A program made the translations under genes and the position numbers. Below, one piece after another: positions 8,001 to 14,957 of a stretch of DNA of 16,288 nucleotides (position 1 is the first letter of the stretch; the number at the start of each line of letters is the position of its first letter). The notes under the pieces are model-generated. The model worked only from the letters and a program-made list of their open reading frames with translations. It was not told the DNA's origin and made no database searches. Source of the stretch: an uncultured Prevotellaceae bacterium (GTDB lineage Bacteria; Bacteroidota; Bacteroidia; Bacteroidales; Muribaculaceae); the NCBI GenBank assembly GCA_946055125.1, contig CAMGFF010000016.1:1-16288 (forward strand), in the 5' to 3' direction.

Positions 8001-9568
8001 TCATCTCTCCCCCACCTCACCACGACATCTACTCGATTGAGGACCTGGCACAGCTCATCTTCGACCTCAAGAACATCAATCCCTCAGCGAAAATCAGCGT
8101 GAAGCTGGTGGCCGAGAGCGGTGTGGGCACCATTGCCGCAGGTGTGGCAAAGGCCAAGGCCGACCTCATCATCATCAGCGGCGCCGAGGGCGGCACGGGA
8201 GCAAGCCCCGCAAGCTCAATTCGCTATGCCGGGCTCCCCGCCGAGATAGGACTTGCCGAGACACAGCAGACTCTCGTGCTCAACAACCTGCGCGGGCATG
8301 TGCGCCTGCAGGTCGACGGACAGCTCAAGACCGGCCGCGACGTGGTGATTCAGGCCATGCTCGGAGCCGAGGAATTTGGCTTCGCCACCTCGGCGCTCAT
8401 CGTGCTGGGCTGCGTGCTCATGCGCAAGTGCCACAAGAACACCTGCCCGGTGGGCGTGGCCACACAGAACGAGGAGCTGCGCAAGCGATTTGCCGGCAAG
8501 GCCGACTATCTCGTGAACTTCTTCACCTTCCTCGCCGAGGAAATACGTGAGTATCTTGCCGAAATTGGCGTGCGCCACTTCGATGAAATCGTGGGCCGCA
8601 GCGACCTGCTCACCGTGAAGCAGGGCGTGCACGTGAGCAAGACCGAGCACCTCGACTTCTCGCGCCTGCTCTACCGCCCCGAGGAGTGTGCCACAAATGC
8701 CATTATCAACGTCACAGAGCAGGATCACGACATCAACAACGTGCTCGACCGCGAGCTTATCAACCGCAGCTATCCCGCAATATCCTCGGGAATGCCCGTG
8801 GAGCTCGACTTCTCGATAAAGAACATCAACCGCTCGGTGGGCGCAATGCTCTCGGGTGCGGTGGCCAAGCGCTATGGCAACGACGGACTGCCCGACAGCA
8901 CCATCTCGTGCACCTTCCGCGGCTCGGCCGGACAGAGCTTCGGCGCCTTCCTTGAGCACGGAATCTCATTCCGCCTCGAGGGCGACGCCAACGACTATGT
9001 GGGCAAGGGACTCTCGGGCGGACGCATCGTGATTGTGCCTCCCTCGGGAAGCACCTTCGCCCCCGAGGACAATATCATCGCCGGCAACACCATTCTCTAT
9101 GGCGCTACGTCGGGCGAGATGTATATCAACGGCCGCGTGGGCGAGCGTTTCTGCGTGCGCAACAGCGGAGCCACGGCCGTGGTCGAGGGCGTGGGCGACC
9201 ACTGCTGCGAGTATATGACGGGCGGACGCACCGTGGTGCTCGGACCCACAGGACGCAACTTCGCTGCCGGAATGAGCGGAGGCGTGGCCTATGTGTGGAA
9301 TCCCAAGGGCGACTTCGACTACTTCTGCAACATGGAGATGGTGGAGCTCTCGCTCATCGAGGACATGGCCGACAACCGCGAGCTTTACCGCATCATCGGC
9401 AACCACTACAAGTACACCCGCAGCGCTCTTGCCGCCAAGATGCTCGACAACTGGCAGGAATACGTCGACCAGTTCATCAAGGTGATACCTTTCGAATACA
9501 AGAAGGTGCTCCACGATGAGAAAATGGAGAAGCTCCAGAGCAAAATAAGGCAGCTCGACCGCGAATAA
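5069..9568 (+). CDS. gltB: Glutamate synthase, large (alpha) subunit
   Basis: GltB hydrolyses glutamine at its N-terminal site and channels the ammonia to 2-oxoglutarate at a flavin site, producing glutamate; with GltD it forms NAD(P)H-dependent GOGAT in the cytoplasm. Length is 1499 residues, normal for bacterial GltB. The class II amidotransferase domain begins at Cys18 (DACGVGLL), so a 17-residue propeptide must be removed to expose the catalytic cysteine. A central ammonia-channel domain spans roughly 470-790. The FMN/synthase domain follows, with GAMSFGAISKEAHEALG near 868, SPPPHHDIYSIEDL near 980 and GAEGGTGASP near 1037. The 3Fe-4S cluster cysteines are 1115, 1121 and 1126 (C-x5-C-x4-C). 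The GXGXG beta-helix domain covers about 1250-1460. ATG at 5069 gives a propeptide of plausible length. gltD follows after 44 nt, and together with glnN upstream this completes a GS-GOGAT ammonium assimilation set. Confidence 0.97.
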   Translation: MLPRQQGLYDPINEKDACGVGLLANINGIKSHQLVEKGLQVLENMVHRGAEGADSKTGDGAGIMVQIPHEFILLQGIAVPEKGRYGSGLVFLPKNDDSQQIIFDLIEREALELGLTLLPVRNVPTNNEQLGEVAKAAEPAIKQIFVADERTNEDIEPKLYILRRRVEKKVAESAIAGKEDFYVVSLSSRIIIYKGMLSSLQLRYYFPDLMNPYFTTGMALVHSRFSTNTFPTWSLAQPFRVLGHNGEINTIKGNRMWMHARECVLNPKSLGGADVTPIIQPNMSDSASLDNVLEYFVMAGMSLPHALAMLVPESFNDKNPISPELKAFYEYHSILMEAWDGPATLLFSDGRYAGGMLDRNGLRPARYLITKNNTIVVASEMGVLPFEASEVKEKGRLRPGKMLMVDMEKGEVLDDALLKENLANEFPYRDWLAKNRIKLDQINSGKKVNNDVPEYMRLLTTFNYHKEEIESIITPMATDAKEPVHSMGNDTPLAVMSDIPQPLYNYFRQHFAQVTNPPIDPLREELVMSLDSYIGAIKMNLLEPTPDLCKMVELNRPILTNAELDILCNLRYKGFNTRKVKMTFAVADGADGLRKGIESLCTEAEKAVDEGCNYIVLSDRDVDAGHAPIPSLLATSAVHHHLIERKKRVQTALIIETADAREVMHFALLSGYGASAINPYLAFAVIDDLVKRKEIQFDFNTAMKNYIKAVDKGLLKIMSKMGIATITSYKGAQLFEAIGLSQSLIDAYFGKTVSKIGGVDITDLANEILASHTKAWSEGFDDRLPLNNLGMYAFRKTGELHAWNPETIATLQIATRLGSYKKFKEYTAAVDGKAHPIFIRDFFDFKKGTPIPIEEVEGVESIMHRFVTGAMSFGAISKEAHEALGIAMNRIGAKSNTGEGGEDAERFKPRADGTSARSAIKQVASGRFGVTAEYLVNADEIQIKIAQGAKPGEGGQLPGFKVDKVIAKTRHSIPGISLISPPPHHDIYSIEDLAQLIFDLKNINPSAKISVKLVAESGVGTIAAGVAKAKADLIIISGAEGGTGASPASSIRYAGLPAEIGLAETQQTLVLNNLRGHVRLQVDGQLKTGRDVVIQAMLGAEEFGFATSALIVLGCVLMRKCHKNTCPVGVATQNEELRKRFAGKADYLVNFFTFLAEEIREYLAEIGVRHFDEIVGRSDLLTVKQGVHVSKTEHLDFSRLLYRPEECATNAIINVTEQDHDINNVLDRELINRSYPAISSGMPVELDFSIKNINRSVGAMLSGAVAKRYGNDGLPDSTISCTFRGSAGQSFGAFLEHGISFRLEGDANDYVGKGLSGGRIVIVPPSGSTFAPEDNIIAGNTILYGATSGEMYINGRVGERFCVRNSGATAVVEGVGDHCCEYMTGGRTVVLGPTGRNFAAGMSGGVAYVWNPKGDFDYFCNMEMVELSLIEDMADNRELYRIIGNHYKYTRSALAAKMLDNWQEYVDQFIKVIPFEYKKVLHDEKMEKLQSKIRQLDRE

Positions 9569-9612
9569 GTCACTTAATTCAAGAACCCCAAGCAATATCA
9601 CGATAAAGAAAT

Positions 9613-11040
9613 ATGGGAAATCCAACAGCATTTTTAAGCATCGACAGAAAAGAAGCAGGCTATCGGCCCATAAGCGATAGAATAAAGGATTTCGGCGAGG
9701 TGGAGCAGACGCTCAACCCCGAAGACCGCCGCTTGCAGGCATCGCGCTGCATGGAGTGCGGCGTGCCATTCTGCCACTGGAGCTGCCCCACCGGTAGCCG
9801 TCCGCCCGAATGGCAGGACCGCCTCTTCAAGAACGACATTCGCGGCGCCTACACAATACTCACCCAGACCAACGACTTCCCCGAGTTTACCGGCCGCGTG
9901 TGCCCGGCGCTGTGTGAGAAGGGGTGCGTGCTCAACAAGTCGCACCAGCCCGTCACCATACGCGAGAATGAAGCCGCAATAGTGGAGCGTGCCTTCCTTG
10001 AGGGCATAATACAGCCTTTCCTGCCAAAGGTGCGCCTGAGCAAGACCGTGGCCGTGATTGGCTCGGGGCCGGCCGGACTGGCTTGCGCCAACCGGCTGAA
10101 CCGCATGGGCTACCAAGTCACCGTGTATGAGAAAGACGAGGCCCCCGGCGGACTGCTGCGCTTCGGCATCCCCGACTTCAAGCTCAACAAGAGCGTTATC
10201 GACCGCCGCGTGAAGCTCATGGAGGAGGAAGGCGTGAAATTCATCTGTGGCGTGAAGGTGGGGACCGATGTGCCGGTGAAGGAGATTATCGACAAGCACG
10301 ACGCCGTGTGCATCGCCATTGGCTCGGGCGTGCCACGCAACCTCAATGTGGAGGGCCGCGAGCTGAAGGGCGTGCACTTCGCGCTTGAGCTGCTCCAGCA
10401 GCAGAACCGCGTGGTTGCCGGCAGCGAGATTCCCGCCGGCGAGCGCATCACCGCCAAGGGCAAGAACGTGCTCGTGATTGGCGGCGGCGACACCGGCAGC
10501 GACTGCGTGGGCACGGCCAACCGCCAGGGCGCTCTCAGCGTTACGCAGATTGAAATCATGCCCAAGCCCCCGGTGGGCGAGAATCCCGCCACCCCATGGC
10601 CCTACTGGCCCGTGGTGCTCAAGACCTCGAGCTCGCACGAGGAAGGCTGCGACCGCCGCTGGCTGCTCGACACACGCAAGTTTATCGCCGGCGACAACGG
10701 CCGCGTGGCAGCCGTGGAGGTGGAAGAAGTGGAGTGGCAGAAGGACGAAGCCACCGGCCGCATGAACCTCATCCACACCGGCAAGGTGTCGACCATTAAG
10801 GCCGAGCTGGTGCTGCTCGCAATGGGATTCACCAACCCCGTCTACGATGGATTGCTCGCTGAAATATCGCCCGAGCTCGACGGCCGCAAGAACGTGAAGA
10901 CCGACCAGAGCCAGATGACATCGGTTGATAAGGTGTTTGCCGCAGGCGACGCCGCCACCGGAGCATCGCTCGTGGTGCGCTGCATAGCATCGGGACAGAA
11001 AGCCGCCGCAGGTATCGACCAGTACTTGAAGAACAAGTAA
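9613..11040 (+). CDS. gltD: Glutamate synthase, small (beta) subunit
   Basis: GltD carries FAD, accepts electrons from NAD(P)H and passes them through iron-sulfur clusters to the FMN of GltB. At 475 residues it is the standard size. The N-terminal cluster region has Cys46, Cys49, Cys54 and Cys58 (CMECGVPFCHWSC), followed by Cys97, Cys101 and Cys105 (CPALCEKGC), as in the adrenodoxin-reductase-like GltD family. The FAD-binding loop GSGPAGLACA is at 150-159, with APGGLLRFGIPDFKL at 177-191. A second nucleotide-binding loop, GGGDTGSDCVG, is at 290-300 and should bind NAD(P)H. The C-terminal FAAGDAATGASLVVR motif closes the FAD site. Free-standing GltD-like proteins exist (for example in dihydropyrimidine dehydrogenase-type systems), but the adjacent gltB settles this one. 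It probably shares the gltB transcript, which ends at the terminator just downstream. Confidence 0.96.
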   Translation: MGNPTAFLSIDRKEAGYRPISDRIKDFGEVEQTLNPEDRRLQASRCMECGVPFCHWSCPTGSRPPEWQDRLFKNDIRGAYTILTQTNDFPEFTGRVCPALCEKGCVLNKSHQPVTIRENEAAIVERAFLEGIIQPFLPKVRLSKTVAVIGSGPAGLACANRLNRMGYQVTVYEKDEAPGGLLRFGIPDFKLNKSVIDRRVKLMEEEGVKFICGVKVGTDVPVKEIIDKHDAVCIAIGSGVPRNLNVEGRELKGVHFALELLQQQNRVVAGSEIPAGERITAKGKNVLVIGGGDTGSDCVGTANRQGALSVTQIEIMPKPPVGENPATPWPYWPVVLKTSSSHEEGCDRRWLLDTRKFIAGDNGRVAAVEVEEVEWQKDEATGRMNLIHTGKVSTIKAELVLLAMGFTNPVYDGLLAEISPELDGRKNVKTDQSQMTSVDKVFAAGDAATGASLVVRCIASGQKAAAGIDQYLKNK

Positions 11041-11052
11041 CATCATAGCAGC

Positions 11053-11100
11053 GAGGCCGGAAATCACAGCAACGTGCATTCCGGCCTCCTCTCATTTTTT
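11053..11100 (+). terminator. Intrinsic terminator of gltBD
   Basis: Perfect 10-bp GC-rich arms, GAGGCCGGAA (11053-11062) and TTCCGGCCTC (11079-11088), flank a 16-nt loop. CTCTCATTTTTT follows, ending in six T at 11095-11100. The structure begins 12 nt after the gltD stop. This is the best terminator in the window. Confidence 0.8.
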
Positions 11101-11126
11101 CCTAAAAACCACACACACTCAAAGAT

Positions 11127-13004
11127 ATGGAGATTCTAAAACACGAATGTGGCATCGCCATGGTGCGCCTGCGCAAGCCACTCGCCTACTACAAGAAGAA
11201 ATATGGCACCTGCTTCTATGGCCTCAACAAGCTCTACCTGCTCATGGAGAAGCAGCACAACCGCGGACAGGAAGGCGCCGGGCTGGGCTGCATAAAGCTC
11301 AACTCGCATCCGGGCAACGAATACATCTTCCGCGAGCGAGCGCTCGGCTCGGGGGCCATTCAGGAGATTTTTGCCAATGTGAAGAAAGGAATAAGCAACG
11401 AGATTGCCTCGAAGCACGATGAGGAGCTGCCCTTTGCCGGAGAGGTGTACATAGGTCACCTGCGCTACTCCACCACCGGCCGCTCGGGCATTAGCTATGT
11501 GCACCCATTCCTGCGCCGCAACAACTGGAAGGCACGCAACATGCTGCTTTGCGGCAACTTCAACATGACCAATGTGGAGGAGATTTTCCAAATGGTAATC
11601 GACGAGGGACAGCACCCGCGTATCTACTCCGACACCGTGCTGCTGCTCGAGCAGCTCGGCAACGAGCTCGACAAGGAACACCGCCGCCTGCACGACCGCT
11701 ACAAGGCCGAGGGGCTCGACGGCATTGCCCTCACCCGCAAGATTGAGGACAACATGGAAGTGACCAATGTACTGCACGACAAGGCTCGCCTGTGGGACGG
11801 AGGCTTCGTGATTTGCGGAGCTATAGGCAGCGGCGACATATTTGCCCTGCGCGACCCTCACGGCATTCGCCCGGCATTCTACTATGTGGACGACGAGATA
11901 GTGGTGGTGGCGTCGGAGCGACCGGTGATACAGACCACCATGAACGTAGCCATCGACGACGTGCATGAGCTGACACCCGGCTCGGCAATCTCGGTGAACC
12001 GCGCCGGCGAAGTGAAAATCACCGACATTCTCGGTGAGCAGAAGAATGAGCGCTGCTCCTTTGAGCGAATCTACTTCTCGCGCGGCAGCGACGCCGACAT
12101 CTATGAGGAGCGCAAGGCCCTGGGACGCGAGCTCGCCCCGGCCATACTCAAGGCCGTGAACTACGACCTCGACAACACCGTGCTCTCCTTTATCCCCAAC
12201 ACCGCCGAGGTGGCCTACATAGGCATGATAGAGGGACTCGACGACTACCGCCGCGGAGAGCAAATAAAGCTGATAGAGCAGCTCGACGCCTCGGCTCCCG
12301 GCTATTACCGGCAAATTGAGCAAATCATCTCCCACAAGCTGCGCGTGGAGAAGCTCGCTATCAAGGACATTAAGCTGCGCACATTCATCGCCGAGGGCGA
12401 GTCGCGCAACGACCTCGCCGCCCACGTCTACGACGTGACCTACGGCCTGGTGAAGCCCGGCGTGGACAACCTGGTGGTAATCGACGACAGCATCGTGCGC
12501 GGCACCACGCTGAAGCAATCAATCATCCGCATTCTCGACCGCCTGCACCCGCGCAAGATTGTGATAGTGTCGTCGTCGCCGCAAGTGCGCTACCCCGACT
12601 ACTACGGCATAGACATGTCGCGCATGGGCGAGTTTGCCGCCTTCCGCGCCGCCATGGCCCTGCTCAAGGAGAGGCGCATGAGCAAGGTGATTGATGATGT
12701 GTACGGCAAGTGCAAGGCTCAGGAGAACCTGCCCAAGGAGGAAGTGGTGAACTATGTGACCGAAATCTACGCCCCTTTCACCGACGAGGAGGTCTCGCGC
12801 AAGATAGCGCAGATGCTCACCCCGAGCGGCACAAGGGCTGAGATTGAGATAATCTACCAGTCGCTCACAGGGCTGCACAAGTCGATACCCAATCACCCCG
12901 GCGACTGGTACTTCTCGGGCAACTATCCCACCCCGGGAGGCAATAAAATGGTGAACCGCGCGTTTATAAATTACTACGAGGGCAATGCCGACCTGCGCTG
13001 CTGA
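11127..13004 (+). CDS. PurF-like class II glutamine amidotransferase/phosphoribosyltransferase
   Basis: The N-terminal half is a class II glutaminase. Cys8 (HECGIAMV) becomes the N-terminal nucleophile after removal of seven residues, and NRGQEGAGLG (45-54), GHLRYSTTG (110-118), CGNFNMTN (142-149), SDTVLLLEQL (168-177) and LRDPHGIRPA (241-250) match PurF. The C-terminal half has a phosphoribosyltransferase PRPP loop, LVVIDDSIVRGTT (449-461), and YYGIDMSRM (492-500). Canonical PurF makes phosphoribosylamine from PRPP and glutamine, the first committed step of purine synthesis. This protein is 625 residues against roughly 470-505 for canonical PurF. It has about 24 extra residues before RTFI (418-421), a long C-terminal extension, SRGSD where ARPDS is usual, IPNTAE in the next loop, and no RKLN-type motif in the flexible loop. 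It may be the lineage's form of PurF or a paralogue with another acceptor, so I withhold the symbol. It lies behind the gltBD terminator with no clear promoter of its own. Confidence 0.85.
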   Translation: MEILKHECGIAMVRLRKPLAYYKKKYGTCFYGLNKLYLLMEKQHNRGQEGAGLGCIKLNSHPGNEYIFRERALGSGAIQEIFANVKKGISNEIASKHDEELPFAGEVYIGHLRYSTTGRSGISYVHPFLRRNNWKARNMLLCGNFNMTNVEEIFQMVIDEGQHPRIYSDTVLLLEQLGNELDKEHRRLHDRYKAEGLDGIALTRKIEDNMEVTNVLHDKARLWDGGFVICGAIGSGDIFALRDPHGIRPAFYYVDDEIVVVASERPVIQTTMNVAIDDVHELTPGSAISVNRAGEVKITDILGEQKNERCSFERIYFSRGSDADIYEERKALGRELAPAILKAVNYDLDNTVLSFIPNTAEVAYIGMIEGLDDYRRGEQIKLIEQLDASAPGYYRQIEQIISHKLRVEKLAIKDIKLRTFIAEGESRNDLAAHVYDVTYGLVKPGVDNLVVIDDSIVRGTTLKQSIIRILDRLHPRKIVIVSSSPQVRYPDYYGIDMSRMGEFAAFRAAMALLKERRMSKVIDDVYGKCKAQENLPKEEVVNYVTEIYAPFTDEEVSRKIAQMLTPSGTRAEIEIIYQSLTGLHKSIPNHPGDWYFSGNYPTPGGNKMVNRAFINYYEGNADLRC

Positions 13005-13026
13005 CCACGAGCCACAGCACAGGCCG

Positions 13027-13050
13027 TGCATTGCCATGCGTGGCAATGCA
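13027..13050 (+). terminator. Short perfect hairpin after the PurF-like gene
   Basis: TGCATTGCCA (13027-13036) and TGGCAATGCA (13041-13050) form a perfect 10-bp stem with a 4-nt TGCG loop, 22 nt after the stop codon. There is no T-run after it, only a few scattered T residues. It could be a weak terminator or a 3'-end stabilising hairpin. Confidence 0.45.
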
Positions 13051-13087
13051 AAGCGTGATTTACCAATAAGCAAACATACACAATTTC

Positions 13088-14926
13088 ATGACAAAGACAC
13101 CAAGAATCTACTTTCGTGTACTGACTGCGACACTGATGCTGCTATCGGTGTCGCTCAGTGCATTTGGAGTGAAGATTGCCGTGCTTGCCGACACGCACGT
13201 CACTCCCGGCAACGCCAATGAAGAAAAACTGCGCCAGGCAGTGGCCGAAATAAATGCCGGCGATGCTCGCTTAGTGATTCTCGCCGGCGACCTCACCAAT
13301 GAGGGCAGCGACGAGCAGCTCGCCAATGTGAAAGCCATTCTCGACGGCCTCAACAAGCCTCTCTTCGTGATTCCGGGCAACCACGAGAACAACTGGAGCC
13401 AGAGCGCTTGCAAGACCTTCAACGACCTGTGGGGAAACGACCGCTTCGTGACCGAGACCGACAGCCTCGTGATTGTGGGTATCAACTGCGGCCCCTACAT
13501 GAAGATGGGCGACGGACACATTAAGCAGGAAGACCTCTCGTGGCTCGACGCCACCCTGGCCAAGCGCACTGCCACCGGGAAGCGCGTGCTTAGCGTGTGC
13601 CACTACCCTATCATGCCCGACCTCGACAACTGCGCCGACTATGTGGCGGTGCTGCAAAAATACCCGGTGGTGAGCCATATTTGCGGCCACTACCACACCT
13701 TCAAGCACTACAAGGGCGGCGACATCGACGCTCTCATGTGCCGTGCACTCGACATGCGCAACGGCAACTATGGCTACTCCCTGCTCACCGTGACTGCCGA
13801 CTCGGTGCTACTGCACGACAAGCAGCTCGGCGTGGCCCCCATGCTGAAGCACGCCTACGCCATCGACACCGACATCACCCCAATGGCTGCCGCCGCTAAG
13901 GAGGACTTCGCCCTGCCGGCCAATGTGAGAATCTCGCTCGTGCACCGCGACGAGGCTTCGATTTTCACCCGGATAGGACTCGACAAGGACAATGTGTACT
14001 TCGGCAACTCCTTAGGCTGCGCAAAATCGGTGAACAAAAAAACAGGCAAGGTGAACTGGACCTACAAGACATCGGCCTCGCTCTTCGCGCGCCCCGCCGT
14101 GGCAAAGAATGTGGTGGTGGTGCCCACTGCCGACAAGCGCCTCGTGTGGCTCAACAAGAAGAACGGCCGCGTGCTGCACGAGGAAGCCGCACAGGGTCCC
14201 TATGTGGCCGACGGCGTGGTGGAGGGCAACACCCTGTATCAGGGCGGATACATGACATTCCAGGCCTGGGACATCGAGAAGCACCGCCTGCTGTGGCACT
14301 ACGACAGCATATTCAACTACTGCCAGGCCGCGCCCACTATCGCCGGCAACGACATTGCCTTTGGCGCCTGGGACACCAACCTGCGACTGCTCGACCGCAA
14401 CACCGGCCGCCTGCGCTGGGCATGGAACAATGGCAAGAGCGCCAATATGCTCGGCCCGGGCAACTGCGTGCCTGTGGTGGCCCCCGACAAGGTGATTGTG
14501 GTGGCCCCCGACCGCTACATGACAGCAATCGACCGCACCACCGGCCGGCAGTTGTGGCGCAACAACGACTTCAAGTACCGCGAGAGCCTCGGCACTTCGG
14601 CCGACGGAAAGACGGCCTACGCCAAGACGATGGACGGCGAGATAGTGGCAGTGAGCACCGAGGGCAGCGACTTCAAGCTGCTGTGGAGGGTGGATGCCAA
14701 GCTGGGCTATGAGCACGCGCCGTGCATCGTGGTGGAGTCGAAGGGCATAGTCTTCGTGGGCTCACGCCAGGGCCTTATGTCGGCAATCGACCCCGTGAAG
14801 CAAGAGCTTCTGTGGCAATACCGCCTGGGCAGCTCGGAGTTCAACGGCTGGGAGATTGACAGCAACGGCGATGTATACACCTCGCTCATAGAAGGCACTA
14901 TCTGGAGAATCAGCTGTGAGCTGTGA
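13088..14926 (+). CDS. Exported metallophosphoesterase with C-terminal PQQ-like beta-propeller
   Basis: The first 27 residues form a type I signal peptide: basic Lys3, Arg6 and Arg10, a hydrophobic run at about 11-22, then SLSAFG. No lipobox cysteine follows, so a periplasmic protein is expected. Residues 28-250 are a calcineurin-like phosphoesterase with all the usual metal ligands visible: DTH (35-37), GD (67-68), GNHE (97-100), His172 in CHYP, and GHYH (200-203). From about 290 to the C-terminus, repeated blocks such as VNKKTGKVNWTYK, LDRNTGRLRWAW, IDRTTGRQLW and IDPVKQELLWQY show a PQQ-like (quinoprotein-type) beta-propeller of roughly six or seven blades. The fold is recognised, but quinone binding is not implied. 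The phosphatase half could hydrolyse phosphomonoesters, diesters or nucleotides, and the propeller may bind substrate, glycan or a partner. Function and substrate are unknown. No obvious relation to the nitrogen genes upstream is visible; rarA follows after 31 nt. Confidence 0.88.
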   Translation: MTKTPRIYFRVLTATLMLLSVSLSAFGVKIAVLADTHVTPGNANEEKLRQAVAEINAGDARLVILAGDLTNEGSDEQLANVKAILDGLNKPLFVIPGNHENNWSQSACKTFNDLWGNDRFVTETDSLVIVGINCGPYMKMGDGHIKQEDLSWLDATLAKRTATGKRVLSVCHYPIMPDLDNCADYVAVLQKYPVVSHICGHYHTFKHYKGGDIDALMCRALDMRNGNYGYSLLTVTADSVLLHDKQLGVAPMLKHAYAIDTDITPMAAAAKEDFALPANVRISLVHRDEASIFTRIGLDKDNVYFGNSLGCAKSVNKKTGKVNWTYKTSASLFARPAVAKNVVVVPTADKRLVWLNKKNGRVLHEEAAQGPYVADGVVEGNTLYQGGYMTFQAWDIEKHRLLWHYDSIFNYCQAAPTIAGNDIAFGAWDTNLRLLDRNTGRLRWAWNNGKSANMLGPGNCVPVVAPDKVIVVAPDRYMTAIDRTTGRQLWRNNDFKYRESLGTSADGKTAYAKTMDGEIVAVSTEGSDFKLLWRVDAKLGYEHAPCIVVESKGIVFVGSRQGLMSAIDPVKQELLWQYRLGSSEFNGWEIDSNGDVYTSLIEGTIWRISCEL

Positions 14927-14957
14927 GACTTGACTTTATTCAAAAAAAGAAGACACT

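Noticed and set aside
9634..11079. A 481-codon open frame on the minus strand across gltD
   Set aside because: It is a shadow of gltD with the same His/Ala/Leu-rich composition, and it runs through the gltBD terminator. Similar long antisense frames oppose the dapF, glnN and PurF-like genes and are explained the same way.
13088..13170. Lipoprotein signal for the phosphoesterase-propeller protein
   Set aside because: The signal peptide ends in SLSAFG with no cysteine near the cleavage site, so a lipid anchor is not supported.
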